Below are positions 46,085 to 54,351 of a stretch of DNA of 64,000 nucleotides, piece by piece (position 1 is the stretch's first letter; every line of letters starts with the position of its first letter). A model generated the notes under the pieces. The model ran no database searches, had not been told where the DNA came from, and was given only the letters and a program-made list of their open reading frames with translations. The stretch is from Solirubrobacter pauli (GTDB lineage: Bacteria > Actinomycetota > Thermoleophilia > Solirubrobacterales > Solirubrobacteraceae), in NCBI RefSeq assembly GCF_003633755.1, contig NZ_RBIL01000001.1:2961426-3025425 (forward strand), given 5' to 3'. Made by a program: the position numbers and the translations under genes.

Positions 46085-49000
46085 CTAGTAGGGCTGGCAG
46101 CCCCGTGGCGCCGGGCTCGCGTGCCACTGGTTCTGCGGCGCGAGCGGCAGTGACTTGATCCGCAGGTAGTCGAGCGCGAAGTAGGGCATCATCGCGCCGG
46201 CGTTGGTGGTCGCCGACGGGTCCGTCGTGGTGGAGACCGGCAGCCCGAACACCGGGTTGGTGAGCGTGGGCGGCATCCCGATCTGCTTGAGGTTGTCGGT
46301 CATGCCGTCACGCGTCGCCCAGCCCTCGCCACTGCCGTTGTCCATGCCGAGCAGCCAGTTCGCCGGGGTGGTGGTGCCGTCGGTGCCGCTGCTGGGCCAC
46401 TGGCCGCCGCCGGTGAGGTTGCTGAACGGGTGGCCGGCGGCGCCCATGTTGGCGGAGCAATACGGGTTGGTGCCGATGGACGGGTCGGCGGAATAGGCGC
46501 TGTAGGCCGTCCCGAGCATCGTGCCCCACAGCCACTGGGCGGTGGCGTAGGAGGCGCCGCGGACGAACGTCGACTGGCTGTTCGTCGTGTCCGGGGTGTG
46601 GTTGAGGAAGAAGCGCGCGCCCTGCTGGAGCTTGACCGGATCGGCGTCGATCAGGTCGCCGTAGTAGCTCAGGTCGGTCGACGCCTGCTGCAGCGCGGAG
46701 TTGAGCGTCGCTGCGGCGGTGTCCCGGGTGACCGTCACGTTGTCCATCAGCGGCTGCGGGTTCCAGCCGGGCTCGGTGGTGCCGAGGAGCGAGAAGGCGC
46801 CGGAGAGGAACGTCATCGGCGCGCCGATCTCGGGGAGCACGGACGCCATGTCGGTCATCGCGCTGAGGTAGGCGGGCAGGTTCGAGGGCGTCGCGTCGTC
46901 CGCGGTGCCGCCGAGCGCCTTGTTGATCGCGTCGCCGATCGTCGCGGCGTCGACGATGCCGTTGACCTTGGTGGTGCCGAACAGGTTCTGGAACTGGATG
47001 ATCGAGGAGCGGACGTTGAGGACGTCGGTGAGCTCGGCGAAGAGCGTGGTCTTGGCGGTCGTCATGTCCGCGGCGGTGTATCCCGGGCCGGCGGCGGGCG
47101 TGATCGCGTTGACGTCGTCCTTGAGGTTCTGGACCGAGGTGGTGTTGGTGTTGCAGTAGTCGCCGCGGATGACGTCGGGCGCGTCCGGGCAGGTCGGGAC
47201 GGTCGGGACCCAGCCCTGCGCGGTGGCCTCGGCGGCGATCGCCGCCAGCGCGGCGTTCTCGCCCGCCGTGCCGGCGCGCAGCGTGCCGTCGGGGTTCCGG
47301 ACCCAGTTCGCCCAGCTCGACGGGGCGCCGTAGATGAGCGGCATCAGGCCGTAGCGGTTCTGGCCGTTGGGGTCGGGGGTGGCGGAGTCGGCGTTGAACG
47401 GGATGTAGTCGTTCGCGTTGGCGTCGCGCACGAGCAGCGCGGTCTGCGTGCCGGTCGTGCCGGTGCGCTCGAAGCTGGCCTCGGCGGCCGCCCAGGCGCT
47501 CCACTTGTTGTTGGCGGTCGGCGACTGGGCGGTGATCAGCGAGTACACGCCGCCGGTCGGGTCCGCCTTGCCGTTGAAGCGGCTGACCACGTCCGCGCGG
47601 CCGCCGAAGTTCTGCAGCGTCTGGGCGATGTAGGAGGTCACCGGGATGGGCGGCAGCTGCCCGAAGCCCTGCAGGAGGAACGTGGTGTTCTGGGCCGCGT
47701 GCTCCATGTCGTACGCGAGGTGGCCCGGGCCCTGGTCGTCCAGCGACGTCTGGTCCGAGGCGTTGACGCCGTAGACCTGGCTCGACTGGACGTTGCCGTC
47801 GTTGTCGAGCACGACCAGCTGGTAGCCGCCCGTCATGCCGTCGGGCAGGGTGACGGGGAAGGTGTTGGCGCCGACCTGCATCGTGTTGGTGGTCGGCGTG
47901 TCGGTGCCCTCGCGCGTCTTGACCTGCAACATGTCGCTGCCCACCCAGGTCGCGTCGTCGGCGCTGTCGCTCGACGCGGGCTTGATCCAGCCGTGCAGGT
48001 TCGTGAACGGGTTGCCGATGGTCAGGCTGCCGGAGGGTGCGTTCGGGGACGCGTTGTAGGCGACCTGCTGGTTGCCGATCCAGATCGCCGACCCGAAGTT
48101 GTCGGACGAGTAGCGGACGCCGTGGTTGAACCAGGCGCCGATCGTGATCGTCCCGGGCGTCGGTGTGATGTTCTGGTCGGTGCCGTTGGCGATCGGGGCG
48201 AGCGTGGTCTCGTCCAGCTGGACGAACGTGTCGGTGGTGCTGTCGGTGAAGTTGGTGTCGCCGGCGTAGGGCTGACCCTCGATGTAGAGCTTGTTCTCGG
48301 GCGGACCCTGCTGGCCCGGGTAGCCCTCCAGGTCCGTGCCGACGTACAGCCCGGACGCACCGACCGTCGGGGCCGCGTCGAGCGTGATGGTGTCCTGGCC
48401 GGCGGTGTTGGCGGCGGCCGCCGACGCCTGACCGGGCTTGGCCTGCGTGGCGCGCAGCGCGAGCTTGTACACGCCCGGCTTGTCGGCCTTGAACTGCGGC
48501 TTGACCGCGTTGGCGTTGCGCAGCACCGGCTTGGAGCCGGCGGGCTGCTTGACGATCCGCCATGCGTAGCCGAGCTTGGCGCCCTTCTGCGTCGCCTTGG
48601 AGGAGCTGGCGTCCAGGGTCATCCACTGCTTGGGCACGATGGCCTGCTCGCCCGGCCCCGCGTCGGCGAGGGGGCGCGCGGCGCTGCGGTTGAAGGTCCA
48701 CCGCTTGACGGCGTAGTTGCCCTTGCTGTCCCACGTCTCGGCGACGAACTGGTTCGGGCCCACCTTCAGCCCGTCGCGAGCGGAGACGACCCACTGGCGG
48801 GCGTCGAGCGGACGGTTCGCGCGCAGATCGCTGACCGTGCGGCCGTTGACCGACAGCCGCGCGTAGGTGGGGGTCTTGGAGCGGACGGAGACGGACGCGC
48901 CGGCTCCGGTGCGCACCCGCAGCCGCGAGGCCTTCCCCTTCGGGATGATGAACGCGATCCGCGACGCGGCGCCGCCCTTGCCGCCACGGCCTCGCGCCTG

Positions 49001-49297
49001 CATCAGCAGCGTGTTCTGGCCGGGCTTGAACAGCGAGCGCGGCAGGTTGGCCACGAAGGCGTTGCCGCGCTTGGTGAAGCGCTTGGAGATGTCCTGCGTG
49101 CCGTTGAACACCTGCACGCGGGTGACGCCGGGGCCGACGCTGATCCGGACGGGCACGGTGTTGGTCTGGATCAGCGCGGCGTTGCTCGGCGTCGCGAAGC
49201 TCGCGGTGAGCGAGTTGGTAGGGGCGGCGGCGGCCTGCGCGGTGCCGGCGCCGACGAGTGAGGCCATGGCCGCGAGGGCCAGGGAAGCCTTGAGCAT
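46085..49297 (-). CDS. Large secreted multidomain protein of unknown function
   Basis: 1070 residues from ATG 49297 (Shine-Dalgarno-like GAAAGG 6 nt upstream). Signal peptide LKASLALAAMASLVGAGTAQA. Then an Ig-like domain (VPVRISVGPGVTRVQVFNG, QNTLLMQARGRGGKGG), a PKD/K319-like domain (LDASSSKATQKGAKLGYAWR, GVYKLALRATQAKPGQ), and about 750 residues without recognised motif, rich in N, T, D, G and aromatic residues (typical extracellular). Near the end a CSANMGAAGHPFSNLTGGGQW stretch (in parts) is notable. Could be an adhesin or an enzyme for a plant or environmental polymer; no catalytic motif recognised. Its upstream region holds a weaker form of the shared dyad. Confidence 0.7.
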   Translation of the reverse strand: MLKASLALAAMASLVGAGTAQAAAAPTNSLTASFATPSNAALIQTNTVPVRISVGPGVTRVQVFNGTQDISKRFTKRGNAFVANLPRSLFKPGQNTLLMQARGRGGKGGAASRIAFIIPKGKASRLRVRTGAGASVSVRSKTPTYARLSVNGRTVSDLRANRPLDARQWVVSARDGLKVGPNQFVAETWDSKGNYAVKRWTFNRSAARPLADAGPGEQAIVPKQWMTLDASSSKATQKGAKLGYAWRIVKQPAGSKPVLRNANAVKPQFKADKPGVYKLALRATQAKPGQASAAAANTAGQDTITLDAAPTVGASGLYVGTDLEGYPGQQGPPENKLYIEGQPYAGDTNFTDSTTDTFVQLDETTLAPIANGTDQNITPTPGTITIGAWFNHGVRYSSDNFGSAIWIGNQQVAYNASPNAPSGSLTIGNPFTNLHGWIKPASSDSADDATWVGSDMLQVKTREGTDTPTTNTMQVGANTFPVTLPDGMTGGYQLVVLDNDGNVQSSQVYGVNASDQTSLDDQGPGHLAYDMEHAAQNTTFLLQGFGQLPPIPVTSYIAQTLQNFGGRADVVSRFNGKADPTGGVYSLITAQSPTANNKWSAWAAAEASFERTGTTGTQTALLVRDANANDYIPFNADSATPDPNGQNRYGLMPLIYGAPSSWANWVRNPDGTLRAGTAGENAALAAIAAEATAQGWVPTVPTCPDAPDVIRGDYCNTNTTSVQNLKDDVNAITPAAGPGYTAADMTTAKTTLFAELTDVLNVRSSIIQFQNLFGTTKVNGIVDAATIGDAINKALGGTADDATPSNLPAYLSAMTDMASVLPEIGAPMTFLSGAFSLLGTTEPGWNPQPLMDNVTVTRDTAAATLNSALQQASTDLSYYGDLIDADPVKLQQGARFFLNHTPDTTNSQSTFVRGASYATAQWLWGTMLGTAYSAYSADPSIGTNPYCSANMGAAGHPFSNLTGGGQWPSSGTDGTTTPANWLLGMDNGSGEGWATRDGMTDNLKQIGMPPTLTNPVFGLPVSTTTDPSATTNAGAMMPYFALDYLRIKSLPLAPQNQWHASPAPRGCQPY

Positions 49298-49335
49298 CTG
49301 GTGCCTTTCGACTGGGGAGGAGTGCAACGTCAGTC

Positions 49336-49380
49336 ATGCTCCACCCGCCGGAGGAGGCGGCTGTAGGTACGCCGCCACTG
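49336..49380 (-). promoter_or_regulatory. Weak copy of the shared dyad upstream of the large secreted protein
   Basis: CAGTG-GCGGCG-TACCT (49380-49365) and, at the usual distance, GAGCAT (49341-49336). Two of ten dyad bases differ from the consensus. The predicted transcript would start near 49328, about 30 nt before the ATG. Further TACTG/CAGTA-like half sites occur at 49397-49412. Confidence 0.35.
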
Positions 49381-49443
49381 CTCTTGTCCCGGCCCGTACT
49401 GAGGTGTGAGTACGGCGATTACGTAGCGGTCCTGGAACGCCAG

Positions 49444-49469
49444 AGCGCCCGGCACTTCGGCCGGGCGCT
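49444..49469 (-). terminator. Hairpin terminator after the two-gene secreted-protein operon
   Basis: AGCGCCCGGC/GCCGGGCGCT, 10-bp perfect stem, loop ACTTCG, 50 nt beyond the stop at 49519. Confidence 0.7.
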
Positions 49470-49518
49470 GAGGGGGGAGGATCGTGGTCGGCCGCTGGGC
49501 GGCAGCGGGCCCTGCGGG

Positions 49519-50352
49519 TCAGTCGAGCGGGATGCTGAAGGCCCCGTTGGTGATCGGGATCGGGCGGCCGTTGCCCACGGTGGCCGTCACGGTGGCGCCG
49601 TCCGGGATGGTGGCCGTCCCCGAGATCGAGTCCGCGCCGGCCGGCGTGTAGCCCGTCAGCACCCCCTGCATGGCCGCCGGAGCGCTCACGCCGATGCCGT
49701 TGGCGCTGACGGTCAGGCCGCCGGCCGCGTTCGTGGTCCAGACGAGCGGGCCGCCGGTGAGCGTCATGTCGGAGGGGTCGAAGTTGACGTCGACGTTCTT
49801 GTACGCCGGCACGTCGACGCTGATCCTGACCGGCTGCACGGCGGCCGCGCCGGAGTCGATGAACAGCTCGGCCTTGCCGAACGTCAGCGGCAGCCTGGGG
49901 TCGGCACGGCGCGAGAAGGCGGCCAGCGAGCCCGAAGCCGGTCCGGGCACGCGCCGCGCCCGCAGGGTCAGCGCGCCTGAGCGCGTGAGCTGCGGGTGGG
50001 TCAGCTCGACGATCATCGTGTCGTGTCGCGCCGGGGCGCCGTCGATGGTGAGCGCCGCGTTCGGCGGGTCCGCCGCGAAGCCCGCTTCGTCCCACCCGGA
50101 GACGAAGCGCCGCAGCGGCACGCTGGACGAGGTACGTGCCGGACGGTCGGTGAACGCGGTCAGCTCCGCGGCGGGATCGCGCAGCGTGAGGCGGTAGGTG
50201 TCGTGGCCGGTGGGCGTCAGCGCGCCCGCGCCGGCGGTCGCGAGGTAGAGGTCGCCGCCCGGGGTGGTGGCGGCATGCGCCGCGGGAGCGGTCAGGGCGC
50301 CGGCGAAGGCCAGCGCGGTGGCGGCCGTCGCGACGCGACGGAAGGAGGACAT
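49519..50352 (-). CDS. Secreted protein of unknown function
   Basis: 277 residues from ATG 50352, with AGGAG 6 nt upstream. Signal peptide ends near AAHAATT. A conserved-looking segment LTAFTDRPARTSSS...FVSGWDEAGFAADPPNAAL resembles a widespread but uncharacterised extracellular domain (DRPxR, later W and DPPNA). The C-terminal half is beta-rich with repeated V-T-V-x-G pattern (VSVDVPAYKNVDVNF, GTATIPDGATVTATVGNG). Second gene after the duplicated-domain protein, from which it is separated by 34 nt. Confidence 0.65.
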   Translation of the reverse strand: MSSFRRVATAATALAFAGALTAPAAHAATTPGGDLYLATAGAGALTPTGHDTYRLTLRDPAAELTAFTDRPARTSSSVPLRRFVSGWDEAGFAADPPNAALTIDGAPARHDTMIVELTHPQLTRSGALTLRARRVPGPASGSLAAFSRRADPRLPLTFGKAELFIDSGAAAVQPVRISVDVPAYKNVDVNFDPSDMTLTGGPLVWTTNAAGGLTVSANGIGVSAPAAMQGVLTGYTPAGADSISGTATIPDGATVTATVGNGRPIPITNGAFSIPLD

Positions 50353-50386
50353 GACGATCTCCTGGTGGTGGTTGGCAGAGGGGAGG

Positions 50387-51001
50387 TCAGGCGGCCGGCT
50401 TGACCTGGAAGCGGGCACCGGCGGCCGTCGAGAAGGTGCCGGTCTGCGCGTTCAGGGACCACGGGGCGGGCAGCGTGCTGCCCGGACGGGCGAGCAGGCG
50501 GCGGAACGAGCTCATGTTCGTCGAGCAGGTGCTGCGCAGGCTGGTGAACTGGTACGCCCCGGCCGGGAAGGCGATGCCCGCGATGCGGTCGTCGTGCTCG
50601 ACCTGGAAGACGCCGGGGCAGCGGCGGCCGGGCGTGGTCGCCGAGGCGGGGGTGCCGGGCGCGGCCGGCGCGATCGTGAATCCGAGCGTGCCGGCGGAGA
50701 ACGTCATGGTCGCCGGATCGAGCGTCCAGGGAGCGGGCAGCACGCCGTCGTAGTCCTGCAGGAAGCGGCTGAAGCGCTGCGTCGCCTGCGTGCTGGTGAG
50801 GCCACCGAACGGCGTCAGCGTGTAGGCGCCGGCGGGCACGCCGACCGCTCCGATGTGGTCGTTGTGCAGCACCTGGAACGTCGGGGCCGGCGGGGAGGCG
50901 ACGGGGGCGGCCAGCGCGCGCGGCGCCAGCACGACCATCGAGGTGAACGCGGCGATCGCGGCGACGCGGGCCGTGGCGAGGAGGAGGCTGGTGCGGAACA
51001 T
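50387..51001 (-). CDS. Secreted protein with two repeated domains
   Basis: 204 residues from ATG 51001. Signal peptide VAAIAAFTSMVVLAPRALA. Two tandem copies of about 70 residues are clear: FQVLHNDHIGAVGVPAGAY...LPAPWTLDPATMTFSAG and FQVEHDDRIAGIAFPAGAY...LPAPWSLNAQTGTFSTA. Cysteines in the second copy could form a disulfide. Function unknown. The ATG lies 53 nt from a dyad and 7 nt after GATCGT, so the mRNA should be leaderless. Confidence 0.7.
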   Translation of the reverse strand: MFRTSLLLATARVAAIAAFTSMVVLAPRALAAPVASPPAPTFQVLHNDHIGAVGVPAGAYTLTPFGGLTSTQATQRFSRFLQDYDGVLPAPWTLDPATMTFSAGTLGFTIAPAAPGTPASATTPGRRCPGVFQVEHDDRIAGIAFPAGAYQFTSLRSTCSTNMSSFRRLLARPGSTLPAPWSLNAQTGTFSTAAGARFQVKPAA

Positions 51002-51008
51002 GGTCACC

Positions 51009-51054
51009 ACGATCGCGGCGATCGGCCGACCGGTCTTCAGTACGCGACTACGCA
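51009..51054 (-). promoter_or_regulatory. Dyad promoter of the duplicated-domain secreted protein
   Basis: Minus strand: GCGTA-GTCGCG-TACTG (51054-51039), 23 nt, CGATCGT (51015-51009, hexamer GATCGT), 7 nt, ATG 51001. One base longer in each gap than the two best examples. Confidence 0.55.
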
Positions 51055-51146
51055 TCTCGCTCGCGTCACGTACGCAGGATCGAGCTCGTCGTCGCGGTTG
51101 CAGCGTTCGCCCGGCGGCTGGTCCGCTCCGGCCGGTCGCCGCCACG

Positions 51147-51212
51147 CAGTACGGGCGACCGCGAGTGCAGTACCGAGCTACTGAAGATCCGCGCCCGGAA
51201 CGCGTCGATGCT
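51147..51212 (+). promoter_or_regulatory. Double dyad promoter before the FAD oxidase gene
   Basis: Perfect CAGTA-CCGAGC-TACTG at 51168-51183 with a poorer CAGTA half site at 51147, then after 22 nt CGATGCT (51206-51212, hexamer GATGCT). The transcript should begin near 51219, and translation uses a downstream site (AAGGAG at 51239). Confidence 0.55.
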
Positions 51213-51249
51213 CCATGTCGACCTGATCCTTCCTCCCCAAGGAGCCCCG

Positions 51250-51345
51250 ATGCGCACCAGAGCCGTCACCGCCCCGCCGCCGCCGCTCTTGGCCTGTAGC
51301 GGCGCCTTCGTCCTCCCCCTGAAGCCGGTGCGATGCCCGCGCTGA
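51250..51345 (+). CDS. Possible short leader peptide
   Basis: 31 codons. ATG 51250 has a good Shine-Dalgarno (CAAGGAG, 5-6 nt away) and the frame (MRTRAVTAPPPPLLACSGAF...) ends with TGA overlapping the start of the FAD oxidase gene by 13 nt. Could couple translation of the oxidase to a leader, or be an artefact. Confidence 0.3.
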   Translation: MRTRAVTAPPPPLLACSGAFVLPLKPVRCPR

Positions 51346-52493
51346 TCACACCCACCGACCCCGGCTACGACCAGGCCCGGCAGGCGTGGAACCGGAGCGC
51401 CGACCAGCGCCCCGCGCTGATCGCCGAGGCCGAGTCCGAAGCCGACGTGGCGGAGGCGTTCCGCGTCGCCCGCGCGGCCGGTCTGCGGGTCGTGCCCCAG
51501 GGCACGGGCCACGGTGTCGCCGCGCTGCCGGACCTCAGCGACGCGCTGCTCCTGCGCACGGCTCGGATGGACGCCGTCAGCGTCGATCCGCCGACCCGGC
51601 TCGCGCGCGTCGGAGCGGGCGCGGTGTGGCGCGACGTGATCGCGGCCGCCGCTCCGCACGGCCTCGCCGCGCCGCACGGGTTCGCCGCCGGCGTGGGCGT
51701 GACCGGCTACCTGCTCGGCGGCGGCCTCGGATGGCTCGCGCGCAGCCATGGCTTCGGCTCCTCCCGCGTACGGGCCTTCGACGTCGTGACCGATGACGGC
51801 GAGCGCCAGCGGGTCGATGCCGAGCAGCGTCCGGAGCGGTTCCGGGCGATGCGCGGCGGCGGCCCGGACGGGGTCGTCGTGACCGCGATCGAGCTCGAGC
51901 TGATCGCACTGCGCGAGCTGTACGCCGGGACGCTGCTGTGGCCGTTCACGCAGGCCATGGACGTGTTCGAGGCGTACCGCGCCTGGATCGCCACCGTGCC
52001 CGACACGGTCACGTCCTCGCTGCGGCTCCTGCACCTGCCGGACGGGCGGGCGCTGGTGCAGATCACGCTCGCCTACCAAGGCGCGGACGGTGACGCGCTC
52101 GTCGCTCCGCTGCGGGCCGTCGCGCCGCGCCTGGCCGACACAGCGGCGATCGTCCCGGCGTGCACGCTGGGGACGATCGCGGGCGACCCCGAGGCCCCGA
52201 TGCCGGCCGCGAGCCAGAGCCTGCTGGTGCGCGAGATCCCGCCCGCCGAGGCGTTCGTCGCCCTGGCCGGGCCGACGGTCGGCATGCTCGAGCTGCGCCA
52301 CCTCGGCGGGGCTCTGCGCGAGCAGCCCGGCGCGATCGGCGGCGTGGACGCAGCCGGGCTCGTGTTCGCCTCAGCAAGCCCGGGGACGGCCGCGTTGGAC
52401 GCCGTCCGGCCCGCACTGGTCCCGTGGGCGCACGCGCGCGAGACCCTGCCGACGTTCGACGAGCGGGTCGGGGCGGCACTGACCGCCGCCTAG
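51333..52493 (+). CDS. FAD-binding oxidoreductase (FAD_binding_4 type)
   Basis: 386 residues. PCMH-type FAD domain: AEAESEADVAEAFRVARAAG, VVPQGTGHGVAALPDLSDAL, ARVGAGAVWRDVIAAAAPHG and the long GVGVTGYLLGGGLGWLARSHG. No BBE C-terminal motif. Covalent-flavin residues cannot be confirmed, though the His in GTGHG is at the expected place. It is likely an oxidase of small alcohols or sugars. Translational start ATG 51333 overlaps the putative leader peptide; upstream promoter carries the shared dyad. Confidence 0.84.
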   Translation: MPALITPTDPGYDQARQAWNRSADQRPALIAEAESEADVAEAFRVARAAGLRVVPQGTGHGVAALPDLSDALLLRTARMDAVSVDPPTRLARVGAGAVWRDVIAAAAPHGLAAPHGFAAGVGVTGYLLGGGLGWLARSHGFGSSRVRAFDVVTDDGERQRVDAEQRPERFRAMRGGGPDGVVVTAIELELIALRELYAGTLLWPFTQAMDVFEAYRAWIATVPDTVTSSLRLLHLPDGRALVQITLAYQGADGDALVAPLRAVAPRLADTAAIVPACTLGTIAGDPEAPMPAASQSLLVREIPPAEAFVALAGPTVGMLELRHLGGALREQPGAIGGVDAAGLVFASASPGTAALDAVRPALVPWAHARETLPTFDERVGAALTAA

Positions 52494-52578
52494 CGCTCGT
52501 CACCGCAACCTCAGTCCCGGAGCACCGCACGGCGGCTGCTCCCCTCTCCCCTCCAAGCCCCCGCGAAGGAGCTCCTCC

Positions 52579-52986
52579 ATGTTCCGCAAGACCGCCATCG
52601 TCGCCGCGCTCGCCGCGCTCGCCATCCCCGCCACGGCCAACGCCGCCACCCCGCCGATCCAGAGCCACACGTACCACGTGTCGGTCAAGCCCGGCACCCT
52701 CGCCAACGGCCAGGACACGGTCACCGCCAACGTCAAGGTCACGAACCCGGAGAACAGCGTGCGTCGCTTCTGGAGCCGCTCGACGATCCAGTCGATGGTG
52801 CGCGAGGGCATCGACAACGGCTACGAGATGCCGTACATGAGCCAGGGCTTCCGCTGCACCCCGGTGCTCGACGGCAGCATGAACGCCAGCACGGCGCACT
52901 TCACCTGCAAGCTGCAGGGCGCCGACGTCCCGACCGGGGTGACCGTGACGTTCACGGCTCCGTACCTCCCGCCCACGGCCGGCTGA
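52579..52986 (+). CDS. Small secreted protein with two cysteines
   Basis: 135 residues with AAGGAG 8 nt before the ATG. Signal peptide ends at ATANAAT. Mature part beta-type: TYHVSVKPGTLANGQDTVTA, NVKVTNPENSVRRFWSRSTI, and GFRCTPVLDG, then HFTCKLQGADVPTGVTVTFTA. Two Cys 22 residues apart probably form a disulfide, a likely client of the DsbA/VKOR pair encoded nearby. Unknown function. Followed by a terminator hairpin. Confidence 0.7.
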   Translation: MFRKTAIVAALAALAIPATANAATPPIQSHTYHVSVKPGTLANGQDTVTANVKVTNPENSVRRFWSRSTIQSMVREGIDNGYEMPYMSQGFRCTPVLDGSMNASTAHFTCKLQGADVPTGVTVTFTAPYLPPTAG

Positions 52987-53028
52987 GCACCCACCCGCTC
53001 GCGCACGCGCCGGCGCCATGAAGTCACG

Positions 53029-53060
53029 GAGAGGCCCCGCCCCGGCGGGGCCTCTCGTCG
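53029..53060 (+). terminator. Intrinsic terminator after the small secreted protein gene
   Basis: Stem GAGAGGCCCCG/CGGGGCCTCTC (11 bp), loop CCCCGG, followed by GTCGTTCT. Confidence 0.7.
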
Positions 53061-53088
53061 TTCTACGTAGCTGCGTCGGTGGCGAATG

Positions 53089-53133
53089 CAGTAGCGCGTT
53101 ACTGACGAACGGGGGCGCCGCAGCGTCGATCGT
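53089..53133 (+). promoter_or_regulatory. Dyad promoter of the PaaK-like ligase gene
   Basis: CAGTA-GCGCGT-TACTG (53089-53104), 22 nt, CGATCGT (53127-53133), 6 nt, ATG 53140. Preceded by GCGAATG exactly as the box at 59688, and identical in all distances. Confidence 0.65.
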
Positions 53134-53139
53134 TGCCCT

Positions 53140-54321
53140 ATGCCAACGACCACCATCGAAGCCCCGCTGCGCTCGGCTCTGCACGAGCTGCAGCTGCGGC
53201 GGCTGCGCACGGCGCTCGCCCGGCGTGAAGTCGCCGTCCCCGTCGAGACGCTCGCCGACCTGCGCCGGGTCCCCTTCACCACGAAGGACGACCTGCGCGC
53301 CCAGTACCCGCTCGGGATGATGACCGTGCCCACCGACGAGCTCGCGCGGCTGCACTCCTCCAGCGGGACGAGCGGCCGGCCGACGATCGTCGGCCACACC
53401 TACCGAGACCTCGAGATCTGGGCCGACCTGATGGCCCGCAGCCTCGAAGCCGCCGGTGTGCGTCCCGGGACGATCGTGCACAACGCCTATCCCTACGGGC
53501 TCACGACCGGCGGCTTCGGCTTCCAGCAGGGCGCCGAGCGCCTGGGCGCGACGGTCGTGCCCGCCGCGGGCGCGCCGCTCGAGGTGCAGGCCGCGCTCAT
53601 CCGCGACCTGGGCGCGCAGGTGCTCTGCTGCTCGCCGTCGTTCGCCGCCCAGCTCGCCGACGTGCTCGGCGACAGTGCGCTGGAGATCGGCCTGTTCGGC
53701 GGCGAGATGTGGACGCCGAGGCTGGGCCGGCGGCTCGAAGCGGCGCTCGGCCTCAAAGCGCTCAACACCTACGGGCTGAGCGAGGTCATCGGGCCGGGCG
53801 TGGCGAGCGAGTGCCACCTCGGTTGCGGCATGCACGTCAACGAGGACCACTTCCTCGTCGAGGTCGTCGATCCGGCGACGCTCGAGCCGCTCGGCGACGA
53901 CGCGCTCGGCGAGCTCGTCATCACGACGCTCACGCGCGAGGCGATGCCCCTGATCCGCTACCGGACGGGCGACCTCACCTCGCTCACGACGCAACCGTGC
54001 GCGTGCGGCCGGGTGACGGCTCGCCTGCACTCGTTGCTCGGCCGCCGCGCCGACTCGCTCGGCGGGCTGTTCCCCTCGCAGATCGAGGAGGTCCTGCTCG
54101 CGGAGCCCGGCGCCGGGCTGACCTACCAGATCGTCGTCGGTCCCTCGCAGCTCGAGCTGCGCTGCGAGCCCGTCGACCGCTCCGTCGACCCCTCGGCGCT
54201 CGCCGACCGCATCGCGGCGGCGCTGCGCAAGCAGCTCGGCCTGGACCCGGTCGTCTTCGTCGCACCCCCGGGCTCGCTCCCCCGCTCGCCCGGCAAGGCC
54301 GTCCGCGTCGTCCACGCGTAG
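53140..54321 (+). CDS. PaaK-like AMP-forming acyl-CoA ligase
   Basis: 393 residues. ANL-type motifs: phosphate-binding LHSSSGTSGRPTIVGHT, YPYGLTTGGFGFQQGAERLG, the adenine-side NTYGLSEVIGPGVASEC, and RYRTGDLT followed by CACGR. Typical of phenylacetate-CoA ligase (PaaK), though shorter than the usual 430 by loss of N-terminal residues. Activates an aromatic or other carboxylic acid as acyl-AMP then CoA ester. No paa operon nearby, so the natural substrate is open. Likely leaderless start (see promoter). Confidence 0.82.
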   Translation: MPTTTIEAPLRSALHELQLRRLRTALARREVAVPVETLADLRRVPFTTKDDLRAQYPLGMMTVPTDELARLHSSSGTSGRPTIVGHTYRDLEIWADLMARSLEAAGVRPGTIVHNAYPYGLTTGGFGFQQGAERLGATVVPAAGAPLEVQAALIRDLGAQVLCCSPSFAAQLADVLGDSALEIGLFGGEMWTPRLGRRLEAALGLKALNTYGLSEVIGPGVASECHLGCGMHVNEDHFLVEVVDPATLEPLGDDALGELVITTLTREAMPLIRYRTGDLTSLTTQPCACGRVTARLHSLLGRRADSLGGLFPSQIEEVLLAEPGAGLTYQIVVGPSQLELRCEPVDRSVDPSALADRIAAALRKQLGLDPVVFVAPPGSLPRSPGKAVRVVHA

Positions 54322-54351
54322 TTCCTCCCCAACCCCACCAAGGAGTCCCTC

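Noticed and set aside
46430-49261. 943-codon plus-strand frame
   Set aside because: Antisense to the large secreted protein; V/G/R/D-rich composition typical of high-GC shadow frames.
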